DNA of 64,000 nt from Actinoplanes xinjiangensis (lineage in GTDB: Bacteria > Actinomycetota > Actinomycetes > Mycobacteriales > Micromonosporaceae), in assembly GCF_003148685.1 (NCBI RefSeq), contig NZ_QGGR01000007.1, positions 393,087 to 457,086 of the forward strand, in the 5' to 3' direction. Under the pieces are notes generated by a model. It saw only the letters and a program-made list of their open reading frames with translations, did no database searches and was not told where the DNA came from. The translations under genes were made by a program, and so were the position numbers. Positions within the stretch are counted from its first letter, which is position 1; the number at the start of each line of letters is the position of its first letter. Of this stretch, positions 39,861 through 49,271 are shown piece by piece.

Positions 39861-40565
39861 GCACCGGCCGCCGAGTTGCGGGCGGCCGGCCGGCACGTGG
39901 TGCTCGCGGTGGGGGAGCACACCCGCATGCCGCGCCGGCACCGTGACCGTGACGTGCTGTGGTGGATGCACGAGTCCGGGCTCTGGGCGCAGCGGTACGA
40001 CGAGGTCGACGATCTCGACCGGGCCCGGCGGCTGCCGTCGCCCCAGCTCGCCGGTGGTGCCGAGGTCGACCTCAACACACTGACCGCGGCCGGGGTCGAG
40101 CTGGTCGGCCGGCTGGCCGCGGTGCGTGACGGATGGGCGCTGTTCTCCGGCGGGCTGCGCAACGTGTGCTCGCTCGCCGACCTCAAGGCGAACCGGATGC
40201 TGGCCGGGTTCGACGAGTGGGCCGGACTGACCGACCGGGTCGTGCTCGAACCGACCCGGGTACCGGACCGGCCGCGGCTGCGACTCGATCTCCACGGTGG
40301 TGAGATCGGCACGATCGTGTGGGCGACCGGGTTCCGGCCCGACTACTCCTGGCTGGACGTTCCGGTCGTCGACGAGAAGGGCCGGTTGCGCCACGACGGC
40401 GGCGTGACCGGCGTTCCCGGGCTGTACGCCCTGGGCCTGCCGGTACTACGCCGCCGCCGGTCCACGTTCCTGCACGGCATCGAGGACGACGCCCGCTACG
40501 TCGTCGATCACCTGGTCCGGACGTTGAGCGGCACCTTCGACCAGTCGGTGTCCGAGGCAAGGTAG
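39861..40565 (+). pseudogene. C-terminal half of a flavin-dependent monooxygenase / NAD(P)-FAD oxidoreductase
   Basis: From about 39861 the plus strand encodes AAELRAAGRHVVLAVGEHTR, then RDVLWWMHESGLWAQRYDEV and a conserved end with IVWATGFRPDYSWLDVPVVD and GVPGLYALGLPVLRRRRSTF. This is the second half of the FMO-like oxidoreductases (usually 350-400 residues). The FAD-binding and most of the NADP-binding Gly-rich motifs are absent. An in-frame ATG at 39741 lies in antisense of the CoA-binding relic and is not a natural start. The end overlaps the PL11 gene by 58 bases. Confidence 0.75.
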
Positions 40566-42703
40566 AAACTCGGGTACGACGGCTGGTTGTAGGTGGTCTG
40601 CTGACGGGCCACCTCGACCCGGTACTGCGGGTCGTGCATCAGCGTGTACAGCTTGTGGCCGGTCACCTCGGTGCTCAGGTAGATCCGGATCGCCGAACTG
40701 TCGGCGGTCCGGACCAGCAACTCCTCACGCCAGTCACCGAGGACGTCGGCGACCAGACCCGGGTTGCCCTTGGTGCCGTTGTTCGTCAGGGTCCCGTCGG
40801 CGGTCAGCAGCCGGCCCCGGGTCCAGTCGTCGATCGTCGGTGTGACGTCCTGCGCCCCGTTGACGATCTGCGTGGTCAGGTCGGCCGCCCACCGGATGCT
40901 CGCGTTCGTGCCGGGGATCGTGCCGGTCAGCACCTCGCCGGTGGCGCTGTGCAGGCCGAGCGCCTCGGAGCCGCCGGGCATGCTCGCCCACGACTCGATG
41001 CCCCGGGTGCCCGGCAGCACGTCACCGATCATGCCGCGGCCGGTGTCCCGCCCCGAGTACGTCCCGAACAGCACCTCGCCGGTCTTCGCGTCCCGCATCG
41101 CCATGCCGTACGGGGCCGAGGTGCCACCCTCGTGCACCGTGAAGATCTCCAGACCCGGCCGGTCCGGATCGATGTCGGTCACGTGCATGGCGTCGCCGTG
41201 ACCGAGCCGCGCCCGCTCCCCGGTGGGCAGGGCGCCGAACGAGGAGTACAGCAGGTCACCGTCGTCGTCGATGGTGGCCCCGCCGTAGACGATCTCCTGC
41301 CTGCCGTCGCCGTCCACGTCGGCCGCGCTGAGGGAGTGGAAGCCCTGCGTGGTGAGCTTGCCGTACTGCGCCGACGTCCCGTCCCGCCCGTGCGGGGAGT
41401 CGTTGAACGGGTTCGTCATCGGCGTCCAGCCCGAGTCCACATACCAGTCCTCGACCAGCTTGCGGCCCGTCCACCGGTAGGAGACCAGCGTCGTGCGGGT
41501 GTAGTAGCCGCGGGCGAACACCGCCGACGGGTGCCTGCCGTCCAGGTAGGCCACCCCGGCCAGGAACCGGTCCACCCGGTTGCCCGGCTCGATCCGGGGC
41601 ATCGCGTAGTCGCCCCACATCAGCCCGTCGTCGTGCCGGCCCGGCTTGTACTCGATGGTCTGCAACTCACGGCCGGTCGCACCCTCGAAGACGGTCAGGT
41701 ACTCCGGGCCGTCGACGATGAAGCCCTCGAACGCCCGCAGGTTGTTACGGGCACTGCGGGACGGCGCGTAGACGTCCATGAAGTAGTCGGTCAGCTTCTC
41801 GGCGTCGGCGCGGCTCAACGGGTACTGATACTGCGGGGTGATGCCGAACGCCTGCTCCAGCGTCGCCGGCCAGCGCCCCGCCACCACCTCCGGATGCCGG
41901 TGCCAGCCGAGGAACATCCGCACGACGTGCTCGTGGTATCCGGCGGCGCTCAACCGGTGGTCCTCGGTCGGGGCGTGACCGGGGGTCGTGATGTACCGCT
42001 CCCGGCCGTCCCGGATGGTCTTCGTGCCCGGGGCCGTCTTCAGCATCATCTCCGAGCGGCCGTCGCCGTCGAAGTCGTACACCAGGAACTGGGTGTAGTG
42101 CGCGCCGGCCCGGATGTTCACGCCCAGGTCGATGCGGTGCAGCAGCCTGCCGTCGGCGCGATAGGTGTCGATGTAGACCGGGCCGGTGTACCCGACCTGG
42201 GAGACGTCCTTGGAGTTGGACGGGTCCCACTTGACGATGTATTCGTACCGCCCGTCACCGTCCACGTCGCCGACGCTCAGGTCGTTCGCCGAGTAGGTGT
42301 AGGCGGGACCGTCCGCCGGCTTCTGCAGCGGCAACTCGGTGTGGTTCGCCGCCCAGGGCGTGACCGTCCGCGATCCACTGACCCGGTAGCGGGAGGTGGC
42401 GGTGCCGTCGCGGTCCAGGAAGTTGGTGCTGTCGGTGACCGTCGCGATCCGCCGGCCGTCCCGGTAGACCCCGAAGTTCGCCCCGGTCAGGCCGGTCGCC
42501 GAGGAGCCGGTGGCCTCGTTCGCCAGCAACCGCCAGCTCAGGAAGACACCCTCGCTGGTCGCGGCCGCGACCAGGCCGCGGTCGAGGCGTTCCATCTGCG
42601 GACCGCCGCGCGGTTTCGCGGCGACGGGTGACGCGGGCAGGGCGGCGGCCAGCACGGCGACCGCGACGCACGCTTTCCACAATCTTCCGGTACGGGGACT
42701 CAT
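40508..42703 (-). CDS. Rhamnogalacturonan lyase, polysaccharide lyase family 11
   Basis: The 731-residue secreted enzyme has a signal peptide (1-29) and the full PL11 pattern: QMERLDRGLVAA at the start, WRLLANE, then an eight-bladed propeller with calcium-binding repeats such as VGDVDGDGRYEYIVKWDPSNSKD, YDFDGDGRSEMMLKTAPG and AADVDGDGRQEIVYGG. It cleaves the rhamnose-galacturonate backbone of rhamnogalacturonan I by beta-elimination, as YesW/YesX do in Bacillus. ATG 42703 is preceded by GGGAGGA. Its promoter carries a LacI-type operator (42736-42749). The 3' end overlaps the truncated flavoprotein gene by 58 bases, so that gene's original terminator region has been lost. Confidence 0.95.
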   Translation of the reverse strand: MSPRTGRLWKACVAVAVLAAALPASPVAAKPRGGPQMERLDRGLVAAATSEGVFLSWRLLANEATGSSATGLTGANFGVYRDGRRIATVTDSTNFLDRDGTATSRYRVSGSRTVTPWAANHTELPLQKPADGPAYTYSANDLSVGDVDGDGRYEYIVKWDPSNSKDVSQVGYTGPVYIDTYRADGRLLHRIDLGVNIRAGAHYTQFLVYDFDGDGRSEMMLKTAPGTKTIRDGRERYITTPGHAPTEDHRLSAAGYHEHVVRMFLGWHRHPEVVAGRWPATLEQAFGITPQYQYPLSRADAEKLTDYFMDVYAPSRSARNNLRAFEGFIVDGPEYLTVFEGATGRELQTIEYKPGRHDDGLMWGDYAMPRIEPGNRVDRFLAGVAYLDGRHPSAVFARGYYTRTTLVSYRWTGRKLVEDWYVDSGWTPMTNPFNDSPHGRDGTSAQYGKLTTQGFHSLSAADVDGDGRQEIVYGGATIDDDGDLLYSSFGALPTGERARLGHGDAMHVTDIDPDRPGLEIFTVHEGGTSAPYGMAMRDAKTGEVLFGTYSGRDTGRGMIGDVLPGTRGIESWASMPGGSEALGLHSATGEVLTGTIPGTNASIRWAADLTTQIVNGAQDVTPTIDDWTRGRLLTADGTLTNNGTKGNPGLVADVLGDWREELLVRTADSSAIRIYLSTEVTGHKLYTLMHDPQYRVEVARQQTTYNQPSYPSFYLASDTDWSKVPLNVRTR

Positions 42704-42735
42704 GCTCTTCGTTCCTCCCGAGGGGATGTGCGGTA

Positions 42736-42749
42736 GGAAAGCGCTTTCC
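42736..42749. promoter_or_regulatory. LacI-type operator of the PL11 gene
   Basis: GGAAAGCGCTTTCC is a perfect 14-base palindrome with a central CG, typical of LacI/GalR-family repressors. It lies just downstream of the predicted -10 and covers the likely transcription start. Confidence 0.7.
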
Positions 42750-42753
42750 AGCG

Positions 42754-42782
42754 AGTCTCCAACGGTGCGCCGGGCCCGTCAA
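42754..42782 (-). promoter_or_regulatory. Candidate sigma-70 promoter of the PL11 gene
   Basis: On the minus strand TTGACG (42777-42782) and GAGACT (42754-42759) are 17 bases apart, upstream of the operator. The -10 match is weak. Confidence 0.4.
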
Positions 42783-42950
42783 CGGTTACCGGCGTGTAAA
42801 TGTATGGATCGTTTCAGCTGCGCTGGGGAGTGATGACGGCCGCCCTCTGCAAGATCATCTTGGAACCGTTCAAAACTCGGGCTCGACGTCCGGACATCAG
42901 ATGACTTCAATGGGATGCGGCCCGTCATCCCCCGACCCGCCGGAGTCGCC

Positions 42951-45290
42951 GTGCCCGACACACCGTCCCCCACGATCCACCCGGCCTGGCTGCCGTCGTC
43001 GGCGTTCCGCGCCCTCGGGTCCCGCCGCGTCCGGATCGACGCCGCCGGCCCGCTCGCCGACACCGTCCGAGCCGAGGTCTCCCGGGCCTGCTCCCTCTTC
43101 GGCGGTGCCCTGGTAACGCCGGAAGCCCCGGCCGACCTGATCCTCACCACCGCCCCGGCCACCGCCCCTGCTGCCCCGGCCACCGCCCCTGCCGCCTCTG
43201 CCACCGCGCCCGCCGCGACCCTCGCCGCGTCCTCCGCCGCCCTCCCTGGCTCCGCCGCCGCCCTCCCTGGCTCCGCCGCCGCCCTCCCTGGCTCCGCCGC
43301 CGCCCTCCCTGGCTCCGCCGCCGTGCCCGCCGTGCCCGCCTTTGCCTCCGGCAGTGGGGAGGGCTATCGGCTGGGGCGGCGCGGTGCGGCCACGGTGGTG
43401 ACCGCCGACGGTCCGGCCGGGTTGCTCTACGGCATGTTCGAGGTGGTCCGCCGGGGTGAGGCCGCCTTCGACCCGGCCCTGCCCGGCGAGCGGCACGAGC
43501 CGGCCTTCGGTCTGCGCGTCCTCGACCACTGGGACAACGTCGACGTGCACCCGGTGATGGGCCAGGTCGAACGCGGCTACGCCGGCGGTTCGCTCTTCTG
43601 GCGCGACGGAAGGCTCCGCGACGACCTGACCCGCGTCGGCGAATACGCCCGGTTGCTGGCGGCGTCCGGCGTCAACGCGGTCACCGTCAACAACGTCAAC
43701 GTCCACGCGGGCGAGACCCACCTGCTGACCGACCGGCTCGGCGAGGTCGCGGCCATCGCGTCAACCCTGCGGCCGTACGCCATACGCGTCCACCTGGCGG
43801 TCAATTTCGCCGCCCCGGTGATCCTCGGCGACCTGCCGACCGCCGACCCCCTCGACGAACGCGTCCGCCGCTGGTGGTCGGACACCACCGACCGGGTGTT
43901 CGCGACGATCCCCGACTTCGGCGGCTACCTGGTGAAGGCCGACTCCGAAGGCCAGCCCGGCCCGTTCACCTACGGCCGCACCCACGCCGACGGCGCCGGC
44001 ATGCTCGCCGCCGCCCTGGCACCCCACGGCGCGCCGGTCCGCTGGCGGGCGTTCGTCTACAACCACCACCAGGACTGGCGGGACCGGTCCACCGACCGTG
44101 CGCGGGCCGCCCACGACCACTTCGCCCCGCTCGACGGCCGGTTCGCCGACAACGTGATCCTCCAGGTCAAGCACGGGCCGATGGACTTCCAGACCCGCGA
44201 GCCGGTGTCGCCGGTGCTGTTCGCGATGCCGAGGACCCGCCTGGCTCTGGAACTCCAGGTCACCCAGGAGTACACCGGCCAGCAGAGACACCTCTGCTAC
44301 CTGCCCCCGATGTGGAGCGGGATCCTCGGCTTCCGCGCCACCGGCGACAACGCCCCGACCCTGGCGGCCATGCTCTCCGGCGCCCCCGGATCGCCTGCTG
44401 CCGCCGGATCGCCTGCTGCCCCCGGATCGCCGGCCGCCCCGGGACTACCGGCCGCTGCCGGATCGCCGGTCGTCCAGCAACAGCCGGCCGCTGCCGGACC
44501 GTCGGCCGCCGCCTCGGGTGCCGGTCTCGGGGGAGCGGCCTCCGGCCGTACCTCTGGGGGAGGGGTCTTGTCGGCCGTTTCCAACGTGGGTGATGACCCC
44601 TTCTGGACCGGGCACCCGTTGGCGCAGGCCAACCTGTATGCCGTCGGCCGACTCGCCTGGAGGCCCGACCGTGACCCCACGGAGATCCTCGACGAGTGGA
44701 TCACCCTGACCTTCTCCGACGCCCCGGACCGGCTCCGGCGGACGCTGCACACGCTGATGGACGACTCGTGGCAGACGTATGAGCAGTACACGGCTCCGCT
44801 AGGGGTCGGTTTCATGGTCCGCCCCGGCCACCACTACGGCCCCGACGTGGACGGCTACGAGTACACCCCGTGGGGCACCTACCACTTCGCCGACCGCGAC
44901 GGCGTGGGTGTCGACCGCACCGTCGCCACCGGTACGGGTTTCACCGCCCAGTACCCCGCCCCGTGGTCGGACCGTTACGAGTCCCGGGACACCTGCCCGG
45001 ACGAGCTGCTCCTGTTCTTCCACCACGTCCCGTACACGCACGTGCTGCGCAGTGGCGTCACCGTCATCCAGCACATCTACGACACCCGTTTCGCCGGCGC
45101 CCGGCGGGTCGCCGAGATGCGGTCGCAGTGGCGGGAGATGGCCGACCTGGTGGACCCGGCCGTGCACGCCCGCGTGACCGAGCGCCTCGCCGAGCAACTC
45201 CGCAGCGCCGAGGAGTGGCGCGACCAGGTCAACACCTACTTCTACCGGAAGTCCGGCATCCCCGACGCGAAGGGCCGCCCCATCCACTGA
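42951..45290 (+). CDS. Alpha-glucuronidase, glycoside hydrolase family 67
   Basis: The protein (779 residues from GTG 42951) shows GH67 landmarks: AGLLYGMFEVVRRG, LDHWDNVDVHPVMGQVERGYAG, KADSEGQPGPFTYGRTHADGA, KHGPMDFQTREPVSP and QVTQEYTGQQRHL, which include the known catalytic acid region and the Asp/Glu pair. It removes 4-O-methylglucuronic acid from xylo-oligosaccharides, normally in the cytoplasm; no signal peptide is seen. GTG 42951 has GGAG upstream; ATG 42915 has none. Two low-complexity insertions are odd: ALPGSAA repeats near the N-terminus and about 60 Ala/Pro/Gly/Ser residues just before the conserved NVGDDPFWTGHPLAQANLY. Confidence 0.92.
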   Translation: MPDTPSPTIHPAWLPSSAFRALGSRRVRIDAAGPLADTVRAEVSRACSLFGGALVTPEAPADLILTTAPATAPAAPATAPAASATAPAATLAASSAALPGSAAALPGSAAALPGSAAALPGSAAVPAVPAFASGSGEGYRLGRRGAATVVTADGPAGLLYGMFEVVRRGEAAFDPALPGERHEPAFGLRVLDHWDNVDVHPVMGQVERGYAGGSLFWRDGRLRDDLTRVGEYARLLAASGVNAVTVNNVNVHAGETHLLTDRLGEVAAIASTLRPYAIRVHLAVNFAAPVILGDLPTADPLDERVRRWWSDTTDRVFATIPDFGGYLVKADSEGQPGPFTYGRTHADGAGMLAAALAPHGAPVRWRAFVYNHHQDWRDRSTDRARAAHDHFAPLDGRFADNVILQVKHGPMDFQTREPVSPVLFAMPRTRLALELQVTQEYTGQQRHLCYLPPMWSGILGFRATGDNAPTLAAMLSGAPGSPAAAGSPAAPGSPAAPGLPAAAGSPVVQQQPAAAGPSAAASGAGLGGAASGRTSGGGVLSAVSNVGDDPFWTGHPLAQANLYAVGRLAWRPDRDPTEILDEWITLTFSDAPDRLRRTLHTLMDDSWQTYEQYTAPLGVGFMVRPGHHYGPDVDGYEYTPWGTYHFADRDGVGVDRTVATGTGFTAQYPAPWSDRYESRDTCPDELLLFFHHVPYTHVLRSGVTVIQHIYDTRFAGARRVAEMRSQWREMADLVDPAVHARVTERLAEQLRSAEEWRDQVNTYFYRKSGIPDAKGRPIH
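43239..43322 (+). repeat. 21-bp coding repeat in GH67, four copies
   Basis: Four exact or near-exact 21-base units (start 43239, 43260, 43281, 43302) encode ALPGSAA each, between the N-terminal domain and the catalytic barrel. The surrounding sequence is Ala/Pro/Thr-rich. Confidence 0.9.
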
Positions 45291-45458
45291 CGCGGCGCGC
45301 CGGGCCGAAATCGATTGATGGAATGAGCGTAAGTAGTAGCCGTCTTGCATGACGGTCGCGTGGGACGTGGGCGACTCGGTGGCCTTGCCCCGCGGATGAG
45401 GTCGGCGTCGGCGGCCAGTAGAGAAAGTGTGTGACTCCTCGGCAGGAAGGCATGCACC

Positions 45459-47819
45459 TCATAACCTCTTGCCGAGTCCCTTGGCCCACCTGATCGGACG
45501 TGGGAATCGAGCACCTCGGAGATCTTCTAAGCGCTGCAGCAGCTTCTCAGCGCCAGGCAAGCCCAGATCCCTTTTGATCTTCAAAGCATGTCGCCATGAT
45601 TCTGCGGCACGGCCATGCTCGCCCATCGTGACGAAGACCGCCCCCAGATACTCAAGGGTGGCGGCCTCAGCCGGAAGGTTTCCAATCTCGGCATACATCG
45701 CGACAGCCCGGCGGTACGACTCCACGGAGGCCGCCAAGTCTCCCAGGCCTCGATAGGCGTGTCCCAAACTGTCCAGCGTGTCGGCCTGGCCTTGCCGGTC
45801 GCCTATCTGCCGGAGCATCCCGAGGGCCTTGTCGCAGTGTTCCACGGCTTCTCGGTGACGGCCGAGAAGGGTGAGCGCCCACCCGACGGCGTTGATCCCC
45901 CGGCCTTCGCCGCTTGCATCCTTGCCCGTCTCATACCTCGGCAAGGCCAGCTGGGTCAGCTCTAGAGCCTCAGCGTATCGTCCTAGCTCCTCCTCCAGCA
46001 GCGCCAGGTTGTGATAACACAACGCTTGTTCGTTCTTGTCACCGGAGGAATTAGCCAGCTCCAGCGCTCCGAGGAAGCGTGTCCGAGCGTCGTCGTAGGC
46101 GCCGACTTTCATCTTTGCCCGGCCCAGCCAACGTAGTGTGATGGCCAGTCCGAGTTTGCTATTGCCGCGCGCGGCGGCTTCATTGGCAACCTGCATGGCC
46201 TCGCCGAGAGGCCCCCAATGGAGGTTGCGGTCGATTGAATCACCGACGGCCCAGGCAAGCTGCCAGGCGTGGTCGTTCAAGTCGGCACGGGCGGCCAGAT
46301 CGATGACTTCGAGGAGAAGAAGGTAATGGTGGTCGAGCCAGGAGGCGGCATCGTCAAAGCCGCGGAACTCCTCAGACTTAACCCGGTGGATGTTATTGAC
46401 AAGCCTTATCTGTTTTCTTAATGGGTTTATCGCTGCTGCCGCAGCATGGGAACTCCGCAGGTAATAGTCGACGAGCCGACGTGTGGCGGCGGTTCCGGTT
46501 GCGTGATCGTCGGTAGTCGAACGGAGCAAAGTCGCGTAGTCACGGAGCAGGTCATGGAAGGCGTACTCGCCTTGGCCGTGCTCGCTTACCAGATAGTTGG
46601 CAGCGAGTTCGTCGAGCGCGGCGGCGGAGTCCTCTACGCTTTTTCCCAACAGGCTCGCCGCCGCCCGCAACGAAAAGGGTGTCGACGGGTGGAAGCTCAG
46701 GAGCCGGAAGGCTGTTGCAGTGGAGGCGGAGAGCTGCTCGTAGGACCACTCGAACACGAACGTCGGCGCCCCGCCGTCCGCTTGGCGGATGTCGCGGATG
46801 ATGCTCTCGCGTGAACGTCGCAACTGGTCCACCATTCCGCCGAGCGGAACGTCCGGCATTGTAGCGGCGGTTGCAGAGACAATGCTCAAGGCAAGCGGGA
46901 GGTTGCCGCATATGCTGACTATGTCCTCGACCGCGCCCGGATTCGCTGCAACGATTTTCGCGGTGAGATGGCTGCGGATCAGGTCGAATGCCTCCAAGTC
47001 GGAGAGCACGTCGAGGGCGATCGTAGTGGAATTGGCAAGGTCAGGCATGCGGTTGCGGCTTGTGATGATGACAAAGCTGCCCGGCGTGTCCGGTATGAGT
47101 GGCTCAACCTGATCCCTGTCTCGAGCGTTGTCAAGAACAATGAGAATCCGTTTCTTCCACAGCAGGCCGAGGTAGGCCTGCTGAAGCATCGGCAGGTCTG
47201 AACTGTCAACCGGCTTCTTGATTCCGAATGCGTCGAGGAAAGATGCCATGACATCTATCGGACTCATCGGAGATCCGGGGCCGAATCCGCGAAGGTCTAC
47301 ATACAACCGTCCGTCCGGGAATCGGTCGCCGATAGAATGAGCCCAGTGGATGGCCATCGACGTCTTTCCAACTCCGCCCATGCCCTCCAGAGAGGAGATT
47401 ACCATTGTTTCAGTGCTGTCCGACCGCTCGAGTTCGACAGTAAGGCGGCGCAGTTCGTCCACACGACCGACGAAGTGGTCGGGCGCGGCCGGCAACATGT
47501 CGGGTGCCTTGTCCGTCGTGGAGCCTGAGACCTGGGCCGCGTCACGGTCGGATCGGATGCGCGTGGCTGACCGGCGAAGCGCTATCTCTGCCGCCGTAGC
47601 TATCACACCACCTACCACGACGATCGCGACACCGAGGAGGTACTGACCCTGCTGGACGACGACTCCGGCGATTCCGGCCGTCACGACGCTCGCTCCGGCC
47701 ATCGTCGGGCCGCTGACAGCTCGCAAGCGGCCCTTCGGGCCACTGCGGGCGGTCGGCTCGTCGCCTTGCTCGGCGTGCACCATCGACATCGCCTCCAGAG
47801 CCGCTGGAATAGATTCCAT
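45459..47819 (-). CDS. Membrane-anchored STAND NTPase with NB-ARC domain and TPR repeats
   Basis: The 786-residue protein has two membrane segments (ASVVTAGIAGVVVQQGQ and YLLGVAIVVVGGVIATAAEIAL, about 42-79), then an NB-ARC module with P-loop LEGMGGVGKTSMAIHW, Walker B ILIVLDNARD, and GNLPLALS in the ARC region. From about residue 470 to the end it is made of TPR-like helices (ALCYHNLALLEEELGRYAEALEL, then ADTLDSLGHAYRGLGDLAASVESYRRA). STAND proteins act as ligand-triggered switches, in bacteria often in defence or regulation. No effector domain is recognised; signals would be read by the TPR part. Start 47819 is preferred to 47852, which would overlap the divergent gene. Base composition is clearly lower in G+C than the flanks. 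Confidence 0.85.
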   Translation of the reverse strand: MESIPAALEAMSMVHAEQGDEPTARSGPKGRLRAVSGPTMAGASVVTAGIAGVVVQQGQYLLGVAIVVVGGVIATAAEIALRRSATRIRSDRDAAQVSGSTTDKAPDMLPAAPDHFVGRVDELRRLTVELERSDSTETMVISSLEGMGGVGKTSMAIHWAHSIGDRFPDGRLYVDLRGFGPGSPMSPIDVMASFLDAFGIKKPVDSSDLPMLQQAYLGLLWKKRILIVLDNARDRDQVEPLIPDTPGSFVIITSRNRMPDLANSTTIALDVLSDLEAFDLIRSHLTAKIVAANPGAVEDIVSICGNLPLALSIVSATAATMPDVPLGGMVDQLRRSRESIIRDIRQADGGAPTFVFEWSYEQLSASTATAFRLLSFHPSTPFSLRAAASLLGKSVEDSAAALDELAANYLVSEHGQGEYAFHDLLRDYATLLRSTTDDHATGTAATRRLVDYYLRSSHAAAAAINPLRKQIRLVNNIHRVKSEEFRGFDDAASWLDHHYLLLLEVIDLAARADLNDHAWQLAWAVGDSIDRNLHWGPLGEAMQVANEAAARGNSKLGLAITLRWLGRAKMKVGAYDDARTRFLGALELANSSGDKNEQALCYHNLALLEEELGRYAEALELTQLALPRYETGKDASGEGRGINAVGWALTLLGRHREAVEHCDKALGMLRQIGDRQGQADTLDSLGHAYRGLGDLAASVESYRRAVAMYAEIGNLPAEAATLEYLGAVFVTMGEHGRAAESWRHALKIKRDLGLPGAEKLLQRLEDLRGARFPRPIRWAKGLGKRL

Positions 47820-47846
47820 GCACTCGCGGCGCAATTTTAGCAGTCG

Positions 47847-49271
47847 ATGCAAAATGATACGCCGAGCGCTATGGAGTGGCGTGAGGATCCAGGAGGATAT
47901 CAGCTATGGTTCCGGCTCCGAGTCGTGAAGTGGAAGGAAATGACGTTCATGCGTGAGTTCCTCCCGGCGGAAATCGATGCCAGTTGTAACGCTGTTCACC
48001 TCTCAGAGTTCGACGAAAGAGTGATAGATGACTACGTTTCGTGGCGTACGGCACCGATTTTCCCCCGGCGGGGACGGATGGCCTGGCATATTCTTGAACG
48101 GCCCACCGGATGCTCTTCTGGGCAAGTGTACGAAGCCGCGAAGATCAAAGGCGTCGGTGTGTTCGATCCAGAGGACGAAACTCGCGGACGTGATCCGATC
48201 ACCTCAGGGACCTTTTCTTCCGCGACGCCGCCGACCACTCAGCCATTGACCTCGTTTATGACCTACCCACATCTCGGATTCCGCCCAGACGGCCGGTTCG
48301 CCGTTGTCCACGGAGCAGCTGCTCCTGTCGGAGGGATTACGCTGTCCAAGGCTCGCCGGGAGTTCGATGCCGCGCATGCGTTGTTGAATGCCGGGGTGCC
48401 AGCCATTGCGCCACTACGTGTCTACCGGTATCCCGATCTGGTATTTCGCGGTGAATCTATGGGGGTGGCCGTCAGCGCGGCTCCCGACCGGCTTCCATGG
48501 CGCCTTTCGGAGGCGCAGCAGGGAGTAGCGCTTCATCCGGGTAAGAATTCCTCCCGCGACCTCTACTACCATCGACTGCTCGAAGCATTCGGAATCATCG
48601 GCGATCCTAGCGCAGAGGATACTAGGGTCCGGCTCATCTGCGCGTTGGCGCGTCAGGTGGGAGAACGTATCCGGCAATACTCGATGGCCGGCTTATTTCG
48701 CTATTCAGCGGAGTTCAGTAACTTCGAGTTCGACTTCCGCCATCGTAGGGTTGTATTGACCGATTTGGATTCGGCCGAGTTTATTGAAACGGCCAGCATC
48801 GAAACGCGGCGACTGGAAGTAATGCGCGACTTCGCCTCCGGGATGTATCACTTGGCAGCGAAGTTTGCCGCCCCGACAGCGCTCGGCCGATTCTCGGTTC
48901 CGATGTTGCTCAAGCATGATCCGTTGGCACATTATGCCAGTGGCTACTTCGGCGTAGCGGAGCCGAATAGATGGCAAACGCTCACGTTCAGGCTTTGGAA
49001 CGCTTTCTTGCCGCACTTCAATTTGATCAACACGGTAGGGGCCGTCCGCGGCGACAAGTGGGGGCAAGCGGAGAGGCGTAGCTATAAGATGGATCATCAT
49101 CTCTTCTTTATCCTCGTGTTCTGCGAGTTCGCCGAATCCTTCACTCGGTATGGCGACAGTTTGCCGGGATATGCGCCGGATCCGGACCGCTTGATCCTTA
49201 ATGCCGAGTCATTTCTAGGGTTCCGCTTCGGATATCTTTCCCATCTGCGATCGATTCGGGTAGCATTGTGA
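47847..49271 (+). CDS. Unknown protein with kinase-like layout
   Basis: I do not recognise this 474-residue protein. Its middle reads like an atypical protein kinase: YEAAKIKG with candidate beta-3 lysines (99, 101), KARREFDAAHALLNAGVP with a candidate helix-C Glu (172), a hinge-like region around DLVFRGESMG, and LFRYSAEFSNFEF followed by VVLTDLDSAEFI. In the last, Asn 292 and Asp 306/308 fit the catalytic-loop Asn and the DFG Asp. The usual catalytic HxD is not visible, so a pseudokinase or another transferase is possible. It is divergent from the STAND gene (27 bases) and overlaps the beta-lactamase-like gene by GTGA. ATG 47871 is an alternative start. G+C is low: 27 of 60 bases at 49081-49140. 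Confidence 0.7.
   Translation: MQNDTPSAMEWREDPGGYQLWFRLRVVKWKEMTFMREFLPAEIDASCNAVHLSEFDERVIDDYVSWRTAPIFPRRGRMAWHILERPTGCSSGQVYEAAKIKGVGVFDPEDETRGRDPITSGTFSSATPPTTQPLTSFMTYPHLGFRPDGRFAVVHGAAAPVGGITLSKARREFDAAHALLNAGVPAIAPLRVYRYPDLVFRGESMGVAVSAAPDRLPWRLSEAQQGVALHPGKNSSRDLYYHRLLEAFGIIGDPSAEDTRVRLICALARQVGERIRQYSMAGLFRYSAEFSNFEFDFRHRRVVLTDLDSAEFIETASIETRRLEVMRDFASGMYHLAAKFAAPTALGRFSVPMLLKHDPLAHYASGYFGVAEPNRWQTLTFRLWNAFLPHFNLINTVGAVRGDKWGQAERRSYKMDHHLFFILVFCEFAESFTRYGDSLPGYAPDPDRLILNAESFLGFRFGYLSHLRSIRVAL

Noticed and set aside
39741..40565. The flavoprotein fragment as an intact 274-residue gene from ATG 39741
   Set aside because: Residues before about 40 are an antisense reading of the CoA-binding relic, and the FAD-binding half of the enzyme is missing.
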